DNA from: Stutzerimonas stutzeri
GTDB lineage: Bacteria; Pseudomonadota; Gammaproteobacteria; Pseudomonadales; Pseudomonadaceae
Length of the DNA stretch: 64,000 bases
NCBI GenBank assembly: GCA_019056435.1
Contig: CP077641.1
Coordinates: forward strand, 2,232,001 to 2,296,000
Reading direction: 5' to 3'
The notes beneath the pieces were generated by a model, which saw only the letters and a program-made list of their open reading frames with translations, was not told the DNA's origin and ran no database searches. A program made the position numbers and the translations under genes. Below, in pieces: positions 34,736 through 45,730 of this stretch. The stretch's first letter is position 1, and each line of letters begins with the position of its first letter.

Positions 34736-35101
34736 CTACCCGCTGTGCTCCGGCGAATGCCAGCCGTGTCGACGTATGTCGACGCGGTCGTTGACCACCA
34801 TCACCCCTTCGGCTCGCAGCCTGGCGCGCTGCTCGTCTCCAGCGGGGCTGCCCGCCGGCAGGCTCAGCCGTCCTCCGACGCCCATCACCCGGTGCCAGGG
34901 CAGGCGCGTGTCGTCCGGCAGTTGCGAAAGCATGCGTCCGACCCAGCGTGCCGCGCGCCCCAGGCCGGCCATGGCCGCCAGCTCGCCGTAGCTGGTCACG
35001 CGGCCCTCCGGGATCTGTGCCAACGTCAGATAAAGGGCGGCCCGGCGTGCCTCGGGATCGCCGTTGTGCAGTGCGTTTCGATGGAACTCGTCTACGTTCA
35101 T
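34736..35101 (-). CDS. Alkyltransferase-like protein (MGMT fold, no active cysteine)
   Basis: A 121-residue protein with the DNA-binding domain of O6-methylguanine methyltransferase (IPEGRVTSYGELAAMAG, ARWVGRMLSQ). The active-site motif PCHRV is replaced by PWHRV, so it cannot accept alkyl groups. Such ATL proteins bind O6-alkylguanine and hand the lesion to nucleotide excision repair. E. coli YbaZ has the same Cys-to-Trp change. The gene lies directly upstream of ampG on the same strand and is divergent from the DUF481 gene. Confidence 0.92.
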   Translation of the reverse strand: MNVDEFHRNALHNGDPEARRAALYLTLAQIPEGRVTSYGELAAMAGLGRAARWVGRMLSQLPDDTRLPWHRVMGVGGRLSLPAGSPAGDEQRARLRAEGVMVVNDRVDIRRHGWHSPEHSG

Positions 35102-35281
35102 CGCCTCTCCGCGGGTGGAGGTGATCAGCGCCCTGAAGCTTGCTCCCTCGCCCTGAGGAGGGGCAAGCGCGCCGCACGGTTCGTCTTTGCAAGCGTTCCG
35201 TTCAGCGGTCTGCGCTTGTTGTCTGCCAGCGCATCAGGATAATGGCAGGCTTTCTCATTTAGCCCTCTCGCAGACCTCACG

Positions 35282-36286
35282 ATGTTTCCCAGAACCCTGC
35301 TTTGCTTTGCCCTGTCGACCCTGACCCTGCCGGCATTGGCCGATACCGTATGGCTGAAGAATGGAGACCGACTCACCGGCAAGATCAGTGTGCTGGATGG
35401 CGGCAAACTGCTGATCGAAACCGAGTACGGTGGCTCCATCCCGGTGAAGTGGAGCCAGGTCGCGACCCTGGAAAGCAATCAGCAACTGCTGATCAAGCAG
35501 GATGACGTGACCGGAGAGATCGCCAAGTCCCTGCAGGCCGCCGATGACGGCAAGGTCATCCTGAGCAACGGCGGCGAGCCGCGCACCGTTGCGTTGAGCA
35601 GCATCAGCCAGATCATCCATCCCAAGCCGCTGATTCAGGACCTCACCTGGAAAGGCAACATCGACGTCGCACTGGACTACAAGCGGGCCGAAACCGATAC
35701 CGACGATTATGACGTGTCCTTCGACACCTCGGCGCGTCACGGTCTCTGGCGGCACAACGGCAAGGGCAGCTACAACCGCGAATACCGTGACGGCGTGACG
35801 GCCACGGACAACTGGGACGCCGAGTACGCGCTCGACCGCTTTATCGACGAGCACTGGTTCTGGCAGGGGCGGCTGCAATACAAGCGCGACAAGATCGAAG
35901 ACGTACGGCGTCAGCGCACGATCGGTACCGGTCCCGGTTACCAGTTCTGGGACAACGAGCTGGGTGCCTTCTCGCTGGCGTCGCTGCTCAACCGCAGTGA
36001 CTACGAATTTGCCAGTGGCGAAAAGGAAGACTTCTATTCGCTGGCGATGAAGTGGGACTACAACCGCTACCTGGTCGGCAAGACGTTCGAACTGTTCAGC
36101 CAGGGCGAGATCGGCAAGCCGCTGGAAAACGTTGCGGACTATGAACTCGATGCGGCGGTGGGGCTGCGCTACAAGGTGACCGACTGGGCTTCGCTGAACA
36201 TGAAGGCCGAAAAGGACATCGTCAGCGGCGCCGAAAGCGACCTCGACGAAACCCGCTACAGCATCGGCTTCGGCATCGGCTGGTAA
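35282..36286 (+). CDS. DUF481 (YdiY-like) outer-membrane protein
   Basis: A 334-residue exported protein. A signal peptide (FPRTLLCFALSTLTLPALA) is followed by an N-terminal beta-rich region (VWLKNGDRLTGKISVLDGG, YGGSIPVKWSQV). A DUF481 barrel of about 200 residues follows, with alternating polar and aromatic residues, ending in GIGW. YdiY of E. coli is described as acid- or salt-inducible; the function here is unknown. It stands alone between divergent and convergent neighbours, with a hairpin after its stop. Confidence 0.85.
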   Translation: MFPRTLLCFALSTLTLPALADTVWLKNGDRLTGKISVLDGGKLLIETEYGGSIPVKWSQVATLESNQQLLIKQDDVTGEIAKSLQAADDGKVILSNGGEPRTVALSSISQIIHPKPLIQDLTWKGNIDVALDYKRAETDTDDYDVSFDTSARHGLWRHNGKGSYNREYRDGVTATDNWDAEYALDRFIDEHWFWQGRLQYKRDKIEDVRRQRTIGTGPGYQFWDNELGAFSLASLLNRSDYEFASGEKEDFYSLAMKWDYNRYLVGKTFELFSQGEIGKPLENVADYELDAAVGLRYKVTDWASLNMKAEKDIVSGAESDLDETRYSIGFGIGW

Positions 36287-36305
36287 CGGCCAGTCGACTA
36301 CCGGT

Positions 36306-36331
36306 CTGGGGCGTTGGTGACCGCGCCCCAG
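36306..36331. terminator. Hairpin between convergent DUF481 and dehydrogenase genes
   Basis: CTGGGGCG and its complement form an 8-bp stem with a 10-base loop between two convergent stops. There is no T run, so this is only a probable terminator. Confidence 0.5.
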
Positions 36332-36354
36332 CCGTTCTCCGTGGCGTCCTTGCG

Positions 36355-37113
36355 TTACAGGCGCAAGCCGCCGTCCAACTCCAGAATGCGTCCGGTGAAA
36401 TAGTCATTCTCGAAGAGGTAGGCGACCGAATGGGCAATCTCCATCGGCTTGCCCAGCCGTTTGAGCGGAATGCCTGCGGCCATCTTCTCCAGCGCCTCGG
36501 GCTTCATGCCGGCCACCATCTCGGTTTCGATGAAGCCAGGGGCGACGCCCGCCACTCGGATGCCATGGCGTGCCAGTTCCTTGGCCCAGACCACGGTGTC
36601 GGCAGCGACGCCTGCCTTGGCCGCGGAGTAGTTCGCCTGCCCCATGTTGCCGGCCCGGGAAATCGACGAAATATTGATGATCGCCCCGGTGCGCTTCAGC
36701 TCGATCATCTTGGCTGCGACCTCTCGCGTGCAAAGGAATACGCCGGTCAGGTTCACATCGATCACGGCCTGCCACTGGGCCAGGCTCATCTTCGACAGCT
36801 CGCCATCCTTGACCTTGACGGTCAGCCCGTCGCGCAGGATGCCGGCGTTGTTGACCAGACCGTCCAAGGCGCCGAAGTCTTCGCTTACACGGGCAACCAT
36901 CTGGCTGACCTGCGCCTCGTCCGCCACATTGCATAGATAGGCTCGGGCATCGCCGCCGGCCTGCTTGCAGGCGGCCACTGCGTCGTCCAGTCGCGCCTGG
37001 CCCAGGTCGACCAGCGCCACTTTCGCGCCTTTGCCTGCGAGGTATTCGCCCATGGCACGGCCGAGCCCCTGGCCGCCGCCGGTGATGATGATGACCTTGT
37101 CGTTGAGCTGCAT
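36355..37113 (-). CDS. Short-chain dehydrogenase/reductase (FabG-like)
   Basis: A 252-residue NAD(P)-dependent oxidoreductase of the classical SDR family. The cofactor loop TGGGQGLG lies at 11-18 and NNAG near 88. The catalytic Ser is in INISSIS, and Tyr and Lys are in ANYSAAKAG. The C-terminus [18 protein letters not shown] is typical of beta-ketoacyl-reductase-like members. I chose the ATG at 37113 ([13 protein letters not shown]). The substrate is unknown; P. aeruginosa has a similar gene (PA4389, recalled) at this position near fxsA-groESL. Confidence 0.87.
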   Translation of the reverse strand: MQLNDKVIIITGGGQGLGRAMGEYLAGKGAKVALVDLGQARLDDAVAACKQAGGDARAYLCNVADEAQVSQMVARVSEDFGALDGLVNNAGILRDGLTVKVKDGELSKMSLAQWQAVIDVNLTGVFLCTREVAAKMIELKRTGAIINISSISRAGNMGQANYSAAKAGVAADTVVWAKELARHGIRVAGVAPGFIETEMVAGMKPEALEKMAAGIPLKRLGKPMEIAHSVAYLFENDYFTGRILELDGGLRL

Positions 37114-37204
37114 GTGATCTCCTGCTGTCGAGGCGCTCGCGACGCCGCGAAGTCGAATCGGTATGCTGGGGCGACCCAGCCGTGACCCGCCCCGAGGAGC
37201 CTCC

Positions 37205-37908
37205 GTGAGCGCAGAAGCCACCAAGCATGCCCGACTCTTACTGCTCAAGGAATACCGCGGCATGCTCTCGACACACTCGCAGGCGATGCCCGGTTTCCCC
37301 TTCGGTTCGGTCGTGCCCTATTGCCTGGACGCCGCCGGCTGCCCGCTGCTGCTGATCAGCCGGATCGCCCAGCACACGCGCAACCTGATGGCGGACCGGC
37401 GTTGCTCATTGCTGGTCGGCGAGCGTGGGGCGGAGGATGTGCAGGCGGCCGGTCGCCTGACCTTGCTGGCCGAGGCCCGCCCGCTCGATTCCGAAGCCGC
37501 CATCGAAGCCGCGGCGCGGCGTTACTACCGTTATTTCCCCGAATCGCGCGACTATCACCGCGCGCATGACTTCGATTTCTGGACATTGCAGCCGGTGCGC
37601 TGGCGGTTCATTGGCGGCTTCGGCGCGATTCATTGGCTGGATCAGGTCGCGCTGGGCAATCCCTTCGCGGGGAGGGCGATCGGGAAGGCGGCATGCTCGA
37701 ACACATGAACGCCGACCATACCGCCGCGATTGCCCATTACGTACAGCAGGCCGGACTGCCCTCCAGCGAACCGGCACAGATGGTGGGGATCGACAGCGAA
37801 GGGTTCCACCTGCGCATCGGGCAGGCGATCCACTGGCTGGCGTTCCCCGAACCTTGTACCAACCCCGGCGCTGTGCGCCAGGCGCTCGTCTCGATGGCCA
37901 GGGCGTGA
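37205..37908 (+). CDS. HugZ-like pyridoxamine-phosphate-oxidase-fold protein (frameshifted)
   Basis: The first 150 residues are a split-barrel flavin-reductase/PNPOx-like domain ([31 protein letters not shown]). The end is a DUF2470-type domain ([17 protein letters not shown]). This combination occurs in HugZ haem-degrading proteins and relatives, so haem handling is possible but unproved. The frame breaks in the G4 run at 37669-37672; a fifth G restores [18 protein letters not shown]. Restored length is 234 residues. I chose the GTG at 37205, preceded by GAGGAG. It is divergent from the dehydrogenase. Confidence 0.82.
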
Positions 37909-38024
37909 TCGACCGAAAGCGCGAATAATTCGTTACAGGGCGAGGGCGGCCATGGGTTGAATCCGCCGACGTCCGACGTCATCTACACCACTTCGGAAGC
38001 CGTTCTTCCGCCAAAGGATCTTCG

Positions 38025-38488
38025 ATGCGTATCTTCCTGCTTCTTTTTTGCTCTTTCCGCTCGCCGAGCTGGCTGTGCTGATCAAGGTCGGCAGTTCCAT
38101 TGGCGTTCTGCCGACCATCCTGCTACTGATCATCAGTGGTATGGCGGGCATTCTGCTGTTGCGCCTGGCCGGTTTCGCCACCGCCTGGCGAGCGCGTGAG
38201 CGCCTCGCGCGCGGTGAGCTACCGGAGCAGGAAATGCTCCAGGGGTTGATGATGGCGGTGGCCGGCGGGTTGCTGTTCCTGCCTGGTTTTCTCAGCGATG
38301 TGATCGCCCTGCTGGTGCTCTTTCCGCCGACCCGTCGGCTGTTTCTGGGCCTGGTTGGGCGCCGTATCGAGCGTCAGGCGCAACGTCGTCGTGCTTTTGA
38401 AGATGACATTCGGCAACGGAGCGGCGAGCAGCCCGGCAACCATCGGCCCAACGTGATCGAGGGCGAGTGGGAGCGCCGCGACAAGTAG
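38025..38488 (+). CDS. fxsA: FxsA family membrane protein (frameshifted)
   Basis: FxsA is a small inner-membrane protein whose overproduction in E. coli relieves F exclusion of phage T7. The full protein should start MRIFLLLFLLFPLAELAVLI at the ATG at 38025, but a T6 run at 38044-38049 must be T7 to connect the first eight codons with the rest. The corrected 154-residue protein has three to four membrane helices and a basic tail (GRRIERQAQRRR). Position just before groES-groEL matches other pseudomonads. Confidence 0.9.
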
Positions 38489-38507
38489 CGGTCGGGACAA
38501 TCGATCG

Positions 38508-38532
38508 AAGGCATGCTCGGGCATGCCTTTTT
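38508..38532 (+). terminator. Intrinsic terminator after fxsA
   Basis: AAGGCATGC and GCATGCCTT form a perfect 9-bp stem with a TCGG loop, followed by five T (38528-38532). Confidence 0.9.
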
Positions 38533-38562
38533 CGTTCTCAGATGAAAAAAATCACGACGCGC

Positions 38563-38592
38563 CCCTTGAATTCGTTTTCCCCGCCCGCATGT
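38563..38592 (+). promoter_or_regulatory. Sigma-32-like heat-shock promoter of groESL
   Basis: CCCTTGAA, then a 13-base spacer, then CCCGCATGT resembles the RpoH consensus (CTTGAA, then CCCCAT). It follows the fxsA terminator and lies about 150 bp upstream of groES. No CIRCE element is seen, in keeping with RpoH control in gammaproteobacteria. Confidence 0.62.
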
Positions 38593-38738
38593 AGCGGACA
38601 CCGAAAGGTCGCTGTCGCGATTTGACAGTCCGTCTTCTGCGGCTCGCGTTGCGGGCCGCAACCGGCACCGCCGGATTTGCCCAACCCGCCGATGCAGATG
38701 CACCGGCATGGAAACCACTGTACTAGGAGAGATCGACA

Positions 38739-39032
38739 ATGAAGCTTCGTCCTCTGCATGACCGCGTCGTGATTCGTCGCAGCGAAGAAGAAACCAAGAC
38801 CGCAGGCGGCATCGTTCTGCCGGGCTCCGCTGCCGAAAAGCCGAACCGTGGCGAAGTCGTCGCTGTTGGCACTGGCCGCGTTCTGGACAACGGCGAAGTA
38901 CGTGCCCTGGCCGTCAAGGTGGGTGACAAGGTCGTGTTCGGCCCTTACTCCGGCAGCAATACCGTCAAGGTCGACGGTGAAGACCTGCTGGTGATGAGCG
39001 AGAACGAAATCCTCGCCGTCGTCGAAGCCTGA
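38739..39032 (+). CDS. groES: Co-chaperonin GroES
   Basis: The heptameric lid of the GroEL chamber. The 97-residue protein has [18 protein letters not shown], the mobile loop [16 protein letters not shown] (about 20-35) and the dome region, ending NEILAVVEA. An AGGAGA ribosome site precedes the ATG. Codon use is highly biased. It is co-transcribed with groEL, 55 bp downstream, from the heat-shock-type promoter. Confidence 0.98.
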   Translation: MKLRPLHDRVVIRRSEEETKTAGGIVLPGSAAEKPNRGEVVAVGTGRVLDNGEVRALAVKVGDKVVFGPYSGSNTVKVDGEDLLVMSENEILAVVEA

Positions 39033-39075
39033 TCAGCGTTCGCTTTGCGAATTGCGCTCCATCAACAGATTTTGA

Positions 39076-40728
<1,653 letters not shown>

Positions 40729-40754
40729 GCCGACCGGCACCCCAGCTGTACAAG

Positions 40755-40782
40755 AAGCCCCGCCTCGTGCGGGGCTTTTTTT
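40755..40782 (+). terminator. Intrinsic terminator after groEL
   Basis: AAGCCCCGC and GCGGGGCTT pair over 9 bp around CTCGT and continue into a seven-T run. Confidence 0.93.
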
Positions 40783-40946
40783 GGACGCACGACGGCGCGT
40801 CATGCTGCCGTCATCTGGCGCAGGCAGTTTCTCCGCCACGCGGTCGATGCATCAGGCGATGGACCGTTGGTCGCCTGGCCGAGCGACCTGGTTCACCCTG
40901 GTCTATGGTCAGATACTCAAATCACGACATATCAAAGGTTTGCGCA

Positions 40947-41177
40947 ATGAAGCTTGAAATGGCACGAGGACTGTTTCTGGTTGGCGCGCTGGGCGTCGCT
41001 TCGTTGTGCGCGGCTGCCTGGAACGAACCTGACGCCCGGGTCATTGCGCGAAGCGAGCTTGGCAATCAATGCCCGGTGCCGCGCATCGCGCGAGCCTCTG
41101 CGGCCGAGGTTCGCCCGGATCACGACCTGCTCCTGTTCATGTACGGCCTGTCACAGAGCCTTGTCAGTCAGGGGTGA
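40947..41177 (+). CDS. Small exported hypothetical protein
   Basis: A 76-residue open frame with a signal-peptide-like N-terminus (MKLEMARGLFLVGALGVASL followed by CAAA) and a short polar part with one later cysteine (NQCPVPR). No family is recognised. The ATG at 40947 is chosen because the frame upstream runs through the groEL terminator. P. aeruginosa also has a small hypothetical gene after groEL (recalled), which lends some support. Confidence 0.5.
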   Translation: MKLEMARGLFLVGALGVASLCAAAWNEPDARVIARSELGNQCPVPRIARASAAEVRPDHDLLLFMYGLSQSLVSQG

Positions 41178-41267
41178 CGCCCGCAGTAGGGACCCTGCGA
41201 CCCGAGGCGCGATGTGCCCTGCAATTTCCCTTCTTCACCATCAGGCGCTGCGACAGCGCTGATGCCT

Positions 41268-44200
41268 TCAGGCGCGCTCCTGCAAGGCGTCTGGTCGGTC
41301 CGGGCTGGCCAGCAGGCTGTAGACCGCCGGTAGCACGAACAAGGTGAACAGCGTGCCCACGGTCATGCCCGTGGCGATCACCAGGCCGATATCGAAGCGG
41401 CTGACTGCGCCGGCACCGCTGGCCAGGATCAGCGGGACCATGCCGAAGACCGTCGCCGCGGTGGTCATCAGGACCGGCCGCAGGCGAATGGCGGCGGCTT
41501 CCTCGGCCGCTTCCCGCCGGCTCAAACCCCGTTCCAGACGCAGCTGGTTGGCGAATTCGACGATCATGATGCCGTGTTTGCTGATCAGGCCGATCAGCGT
41601 CACCAGGCCGACCTGGGTATAGATGTTCATGCTGGACAGGCCGAGAAACAGGGGGACCAGGGCGCCGCAGATCGACAACGGCACCGTGACCAGAATCACC
41701 AGGGGATCACGGAAGCTTTCGAACTGCGCGGCCAGCACCAGAAAGATCACCGCCAGTGCCAGACCAAAGGTGACGTACAGTGCGTTGCCTTCCTGGATGT
41801 ACTGACGCGACGCACCGGCATAGTCGAAGGTGAAACCCTGCGGTGCCTCCTCGGCGGCGATGCTGCGTAGCGTCTCGATGGCCTCGCCCATGCTGACGAT
41901 GGGAAAGCCCTGGATGGTCGCCGCGTTGAGCTGCTGGAACTGGGTCAGTTGGGTCGGCCTGGCGCGGTCGCTGACGGTGATCAGCGTCGACAGCGGCAAC
42001 ATCTCGCCTCGGTCGTTCTTCACGTAGTAGTTGTTCAACCACCCCGGATTGTCGCGGTAGGCTCGCTCGACCTGGGCAATCACCTTGTAGCTGCGGCCTT
42101 CGATGGTGAAACGGTTGATCTCGCTTTCACCGAGCAGGGTCGCCAGGGTCAGGCCGAGGTCTTCCATGCTGACGCCCATCTGCGCCGCCTTCTGACGGTC
42201 GATGTCGACCACCACTTCCGGCTTGTCGAACGCCAGGTCGACGTCGAGAAAGGCGAACTTACCCGAGGCCTGTGCCTTGTCCCGGATTCGTTCGGTGACC
42301 TGCAGCAGCGACTCGTAGTCGCTGGCCGTGTTGATGACGAACTGGAACGGCAGGCCTTCGCCGGTGCCGGGAAGCGAGGGCAGGTTGAAGCCGAACACCT
42401 GCAGGCCCGGGATTCGGTCGATCTTTGCCTGAACCTCGGGGGAGTACCTCCATCTGCGTGCGCTCGCGCTCGTCCCAGGGCGTCATAAGAAAGCCGCCGA
42501 TGCCGCTCTGCACGCCATTGAATCCATTGATCTGGAACCAGGAGTAGTACTCGGGGAACGACTTGAAGATCTCGAGAAACTGATCCGTGTAGGCATTCAG
42601 GTAGTCGAGGTTGGCGGTCTGGGGAGCGCTTGCCATCATGAAGATGATGCCCTGGTCTTCCTCGGGCGCCAGCTCGCTCTCGGTGAACATCAGCAAGGCC
42701 GGAATCAGACCGAGCACGATCACCGCGAACACCAGGACCACCGGACGCGTGTTCAGCGTGCTGTGCAGGGCACGCTGGTAGCGGCGCTTCAGGCGATCGA
42801 ACAGCAGGTCGAGCCGGTGGGCGAGGCCGCTGGGGTTCTCCTCGTGACGCAGCAGGCGCGAACACATCATGGGCGACAACGTCAGCGCCACGATGCCCGA
42901 GATCAGCACGGCGCCGGCCAGCGTCAAGGCGAACTCCTGGAACAGGGCGCCGGTCAGCCCCTGCAGGAAGCCGATGGGCGCGTACACGGCGGCGAGGGTG
43001 ATGGTCATGGTCACCACGGGCATGGCGATCTCGCGGGCGCCGTCGATGGCCGCCTGGAAGGGCGTCTTGCCTTGCTCGATGTGCCGGTGGATGTTCTCCA
43101 CCACGACGATCGCGTCGTCCACCACCAGTCCGATCGCCAGGACCATCGCCAGCAAGGTGAGCAGGTTGATCGAGTACCCCATGGCCTGCATGATGAACAG
43201 CACGCCGATCATCGACAGCGGGATGGTCACCACCGGGATCAGCACCGAGCGCAGCGACCCGAGGAAGAGAAATACCACGACGATGACGATCACTACCGCT
43301 TCGGCGAGCGTCTTGACCACCTCGTCGATGGACGCCTGGATGAAGCGCGTCGCGTCATAGGCAATGGTCACTTTCAGGCCGGGTGGCAGCTGCGACTCGA
43401 TCTGTGGCATCACCGCGCGGACTTCTTCGATCACGTCCAGCGGGTTGGCGCTGGGTGTGCCCTTGATGCCGATGTAGACCGAAGGAATACCGTCGAAGGA
43501 GCTGACCGCGTTGTAGCTTTCGGCGCCCATCTCGACCCGCGCCACGTCGCCGAGCAGCACCCGACTGTCGCCTTCGGTCTTGACCGGAATGCGGGCGAAG
43601 GCTTCCGGTGTCTTCAGTTCGGTGTCGGCGTTGATGCTTGTGACGGTGTATTGGCCTTTCACCTCGCCAGCGGCGGCTAGGAAGTTGTACTTGCGAATGG
43701 CATCGTTGATGTCCGAGGCGGCCAGGCCGTAGGCAGCCAGTTTCACCGGGTCCAGCCACAGGCGCATGGCGAACACCTGATTGCCGAGAATCTCCGCTTC
43801 CGCCATGCCGGGCAGTGTCGCCAGTTTCGGCTGGATGACGCGCGACAGGTAATCGGTGATCTGGGGATTGCTCAGCTGATCGCTGTAGAAGCTGATGTAC
43901 ATCAGCGCCGTCGAGTCGGCGGCCTGCTTGTTCAGTACCGGATCCTCGGCATTCTGCGGCAGCTGATTCTTCACCGAGTTGGCCTGACTGAGCAATTCGG
44001 TGTAGAGGCGATCGGTATCGGCGCCGATGCGGGCGTAGACGGAGATGATCGAAACGTTCTGCTGGCTCACCGAGGTCATGTAATCGACCCCTTCGGCGCT
44101 GGCCAGGCTCTGTTGCAGCGGCTGGGTGATGTAGCCCTGAATGGTTTCGGCGTTCGCGCCGGGATAGGCGGTGGTCACCGTGATCAGCGCGCTCTCCATC

Positions 44201-44316
44201 TGCGGGTACTGGCGGATTACCAGGCTGGTGAAGGCCTGCAGGCCGAGCAGGACGAGCAGCAGGCTGATCACGCTGGCGAGCACCGGACGACGGATGAACG
44301 GGTCTGTAAAGGCCAT
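41268..44316 (-). CDS. mexW: RND multidrug efflux permease, MexW-like (frameshifted)
   Basis: The inner-membrane proton-drug antiporter of a tripartite efflux pump. It begins MAFTDPFIRRPVLASVISLL and has the RND pattern of 12 helices and two large periplasmic loops. The helix-4 relay acids lie in AIGLVVDDAIVVVENIHRH. The frame changes at a G5 run (42438-42442), where one base is extra: removing it gives MEVLPEVQAKIDRIPGL and continues to the 41268 stop. Restored length is 1015 residues. MexW fits because mexVW lies between groEL and the imelysin/DUF1513 genes in P. aeruginosa (recalled); MexK is a close alternative. No outer-membrane channel gene is adjacent. Confidence 0.85.
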
Positions 44317-44337
44317 GACGTATCCTTGGGCGCTCGG

Positions 44338-45492
44338 TCAGCGGGGCGTGGACGGGGCGTTCTTTTCGGTTTCGAGCGTGCGCGTCTCGGCGATTGCCAC
44401 ATGGGCGCCGTTGTCGAGCTTGAGCTGACCGGCGACCACCACCTGCTCGCCCGCTTCGAGGCCCTCGAGGATCACCACCTCACCGCCCCGGCGATCGCCC
44501 GTCCTGACGAAGCGTCGCTCGACGACGAGGTAGGGCTCGTCGGCCTCGGCTGTCGCGGCCGACGCTTCGCCTTCGGGCGGCTGGCCTTCCTTTACCAGCA
44601 GCACGGAGTTGCCATACAGCGTGTAGGTGATGGCGGTCTCCGGGACCACCACCTGCGGTGCTTGCTCAGGTAGCAGCACTTCCAGATCAGCGAACATGCC
44701 CGGCAACAATCGCTCGCCTGGGTTGGCCAGTTCGGCGCGAACCTGGACGTTGCGCGTGGTGATCTCGACCTTGGGGTTGATGGCGACGATCCGGCCTTCG
44801 AAATGCTCGCCCGGGAACGCCGCGACCCGGACATGGATCGGCTGGTCGAGCGCGAGCAGGGGCACCTGTTGCTCGGCCAGGTAGAAATCGACGAAGAGGG
44901 TGGACAGGTCCTGCAGCGTCGCCAACGGCGTACCGGCTGCGACGAAATCGCCGACGTCGACCTGGCGAATCCCGATGGTGCCGGAGAATGGCGCCAGGAT
45001 GCGCTTCTTCGCCAGGCTGGCCTTGAGCTGTTCGACAGTGGCCGCGGCTTTCTGCGCCTCGGCGTTAAGGCGGTCGAATTCGCTGCGGGAGATGGCCTGG
45101 CGGTCGACCAGGCTGCTCGCACGCTCGAACTCGACCTTGGCCAGGTGCAGGTCGGCCTGGGCCGCGGCCAGGCTGGCACGCTCGATTTCGCTGTCGAGCA
45201 AGACAACGGGCTGGCCTTTCTCGATCTTTTCGCCGGAGCGGAACTGGACGTCGCTGACGGTACCAGCGATTTCCACCGTGAGGTCGATGCCCTGCGAGGC
45301 AGTTAGTGTCCCTATGGCGGGGAGCCGGCGTTGCCAGGGTTCGCGCCGGGCTTCCCGGACTTCGACCGCGATCGGCGGCTTGGGCGCCTGGAATTGCTGG
45401 ATCTGGGTGTAGATGGTGTTGAACTTGAGCGCGGCGAGGATCAGTACCACGACGATCACCGCGCCGAGCATGAACAGCATGCGGCGCCACAT
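44338..45492 (-). CDS. mexV: RND efflux periplasmic adaptor, MexV-like
   Basis: The membrane-fusion subunit linking the RND permease to an outer-membrane channel. The 384-residue protein has an uncleaved N-terminal membrane anchor (LFMLGAVIVVVLILAAL) and a biotinyl-lipoyl half-motif (GTVSDVQFRSGEKIEKGQP). A coiled-coil hairpin (about 100-165), the second lipoyl half (ILAPFSGTIGIRQVDVGD) and the beta-barrel and membrane-proximal domains follow. It is first in the operon, 21 bp before the permease. It has no lipobox, unlike MexA. Confidence 0.87.
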   Translation of the reverse strand: MWRRMLFMLGAVIVVVLILAALKFNTIYTQIQQFQAPKPPIAVEVREARREPWQRRLPAIGTLTASQGIDLTVEIAGTVSDVQFRSGEKIEKGQPVVLLDSEIERASLAAAQADLHLAKVEFERASSLVDRQAISRSEFDRLNAEAQKAAATVEQLKASLAKKRILAPFSGTIGIRQVDVGDFVAAGTPLATLQDLSTLFVDFYLAEQQVPLLALDQPIHVRVAAFPGEHFEGRIVAINPKVEITTRNVQVRAELANPGERLLPGMFADLEVLLPEQAPQVVVPETAITYTLYGNSVLLVKEGQPPEGEASAATAEADEPYLVVERRFVRTGDRRGGEVVILEGLEAGEQVVVAGQLKLDNGAHVAIAETRTLETEKNAPSTPR

Positions 45493-45664
45493 GTTCCGTA
45501 TTCCTTGGAGAAATGAGCCGGCTGCTAATGCCGTGTACGAGGCAGCCGATGGACACGCGTCACGAGTGCAGCCTGGGGCTGGTCTCGATCTGTTGTTAGC
45601 TGGACCAGGCGGTCCATGAAAGCGAAGGAGACGTTAGCCGCGAACCGGGCGCAAGTAAAGGGCT

Positions 45665-45707
45665 GGCCCGGTCGGGAGAGGGTGGGAGAGGCGGGCAGGA
45701 CCGGGCC
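45665..45707 (-). terminator. Long-loop hairpin downstream of the first chemoreceptor
   Basis: GGCCCGGTC and GACCGGGCC are exact complements separated by 25 bases in the 238-bp gap between the chemoreceptor end and the mexV start. This probably ends the chemoreceptor transcript. No good T run. Confidence 0.42.
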
Positions 45708-45730
45708 GCCACCTCTCCGCCCCGAGGGCG

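Noticed and set aside
42430..42450. Programmed frameshifting in mexW
   Set aside because: There is no slippery heptamer with a downstream structure, and RND permeases are not known to use it. One surplus base in a G run fits the error pattern.
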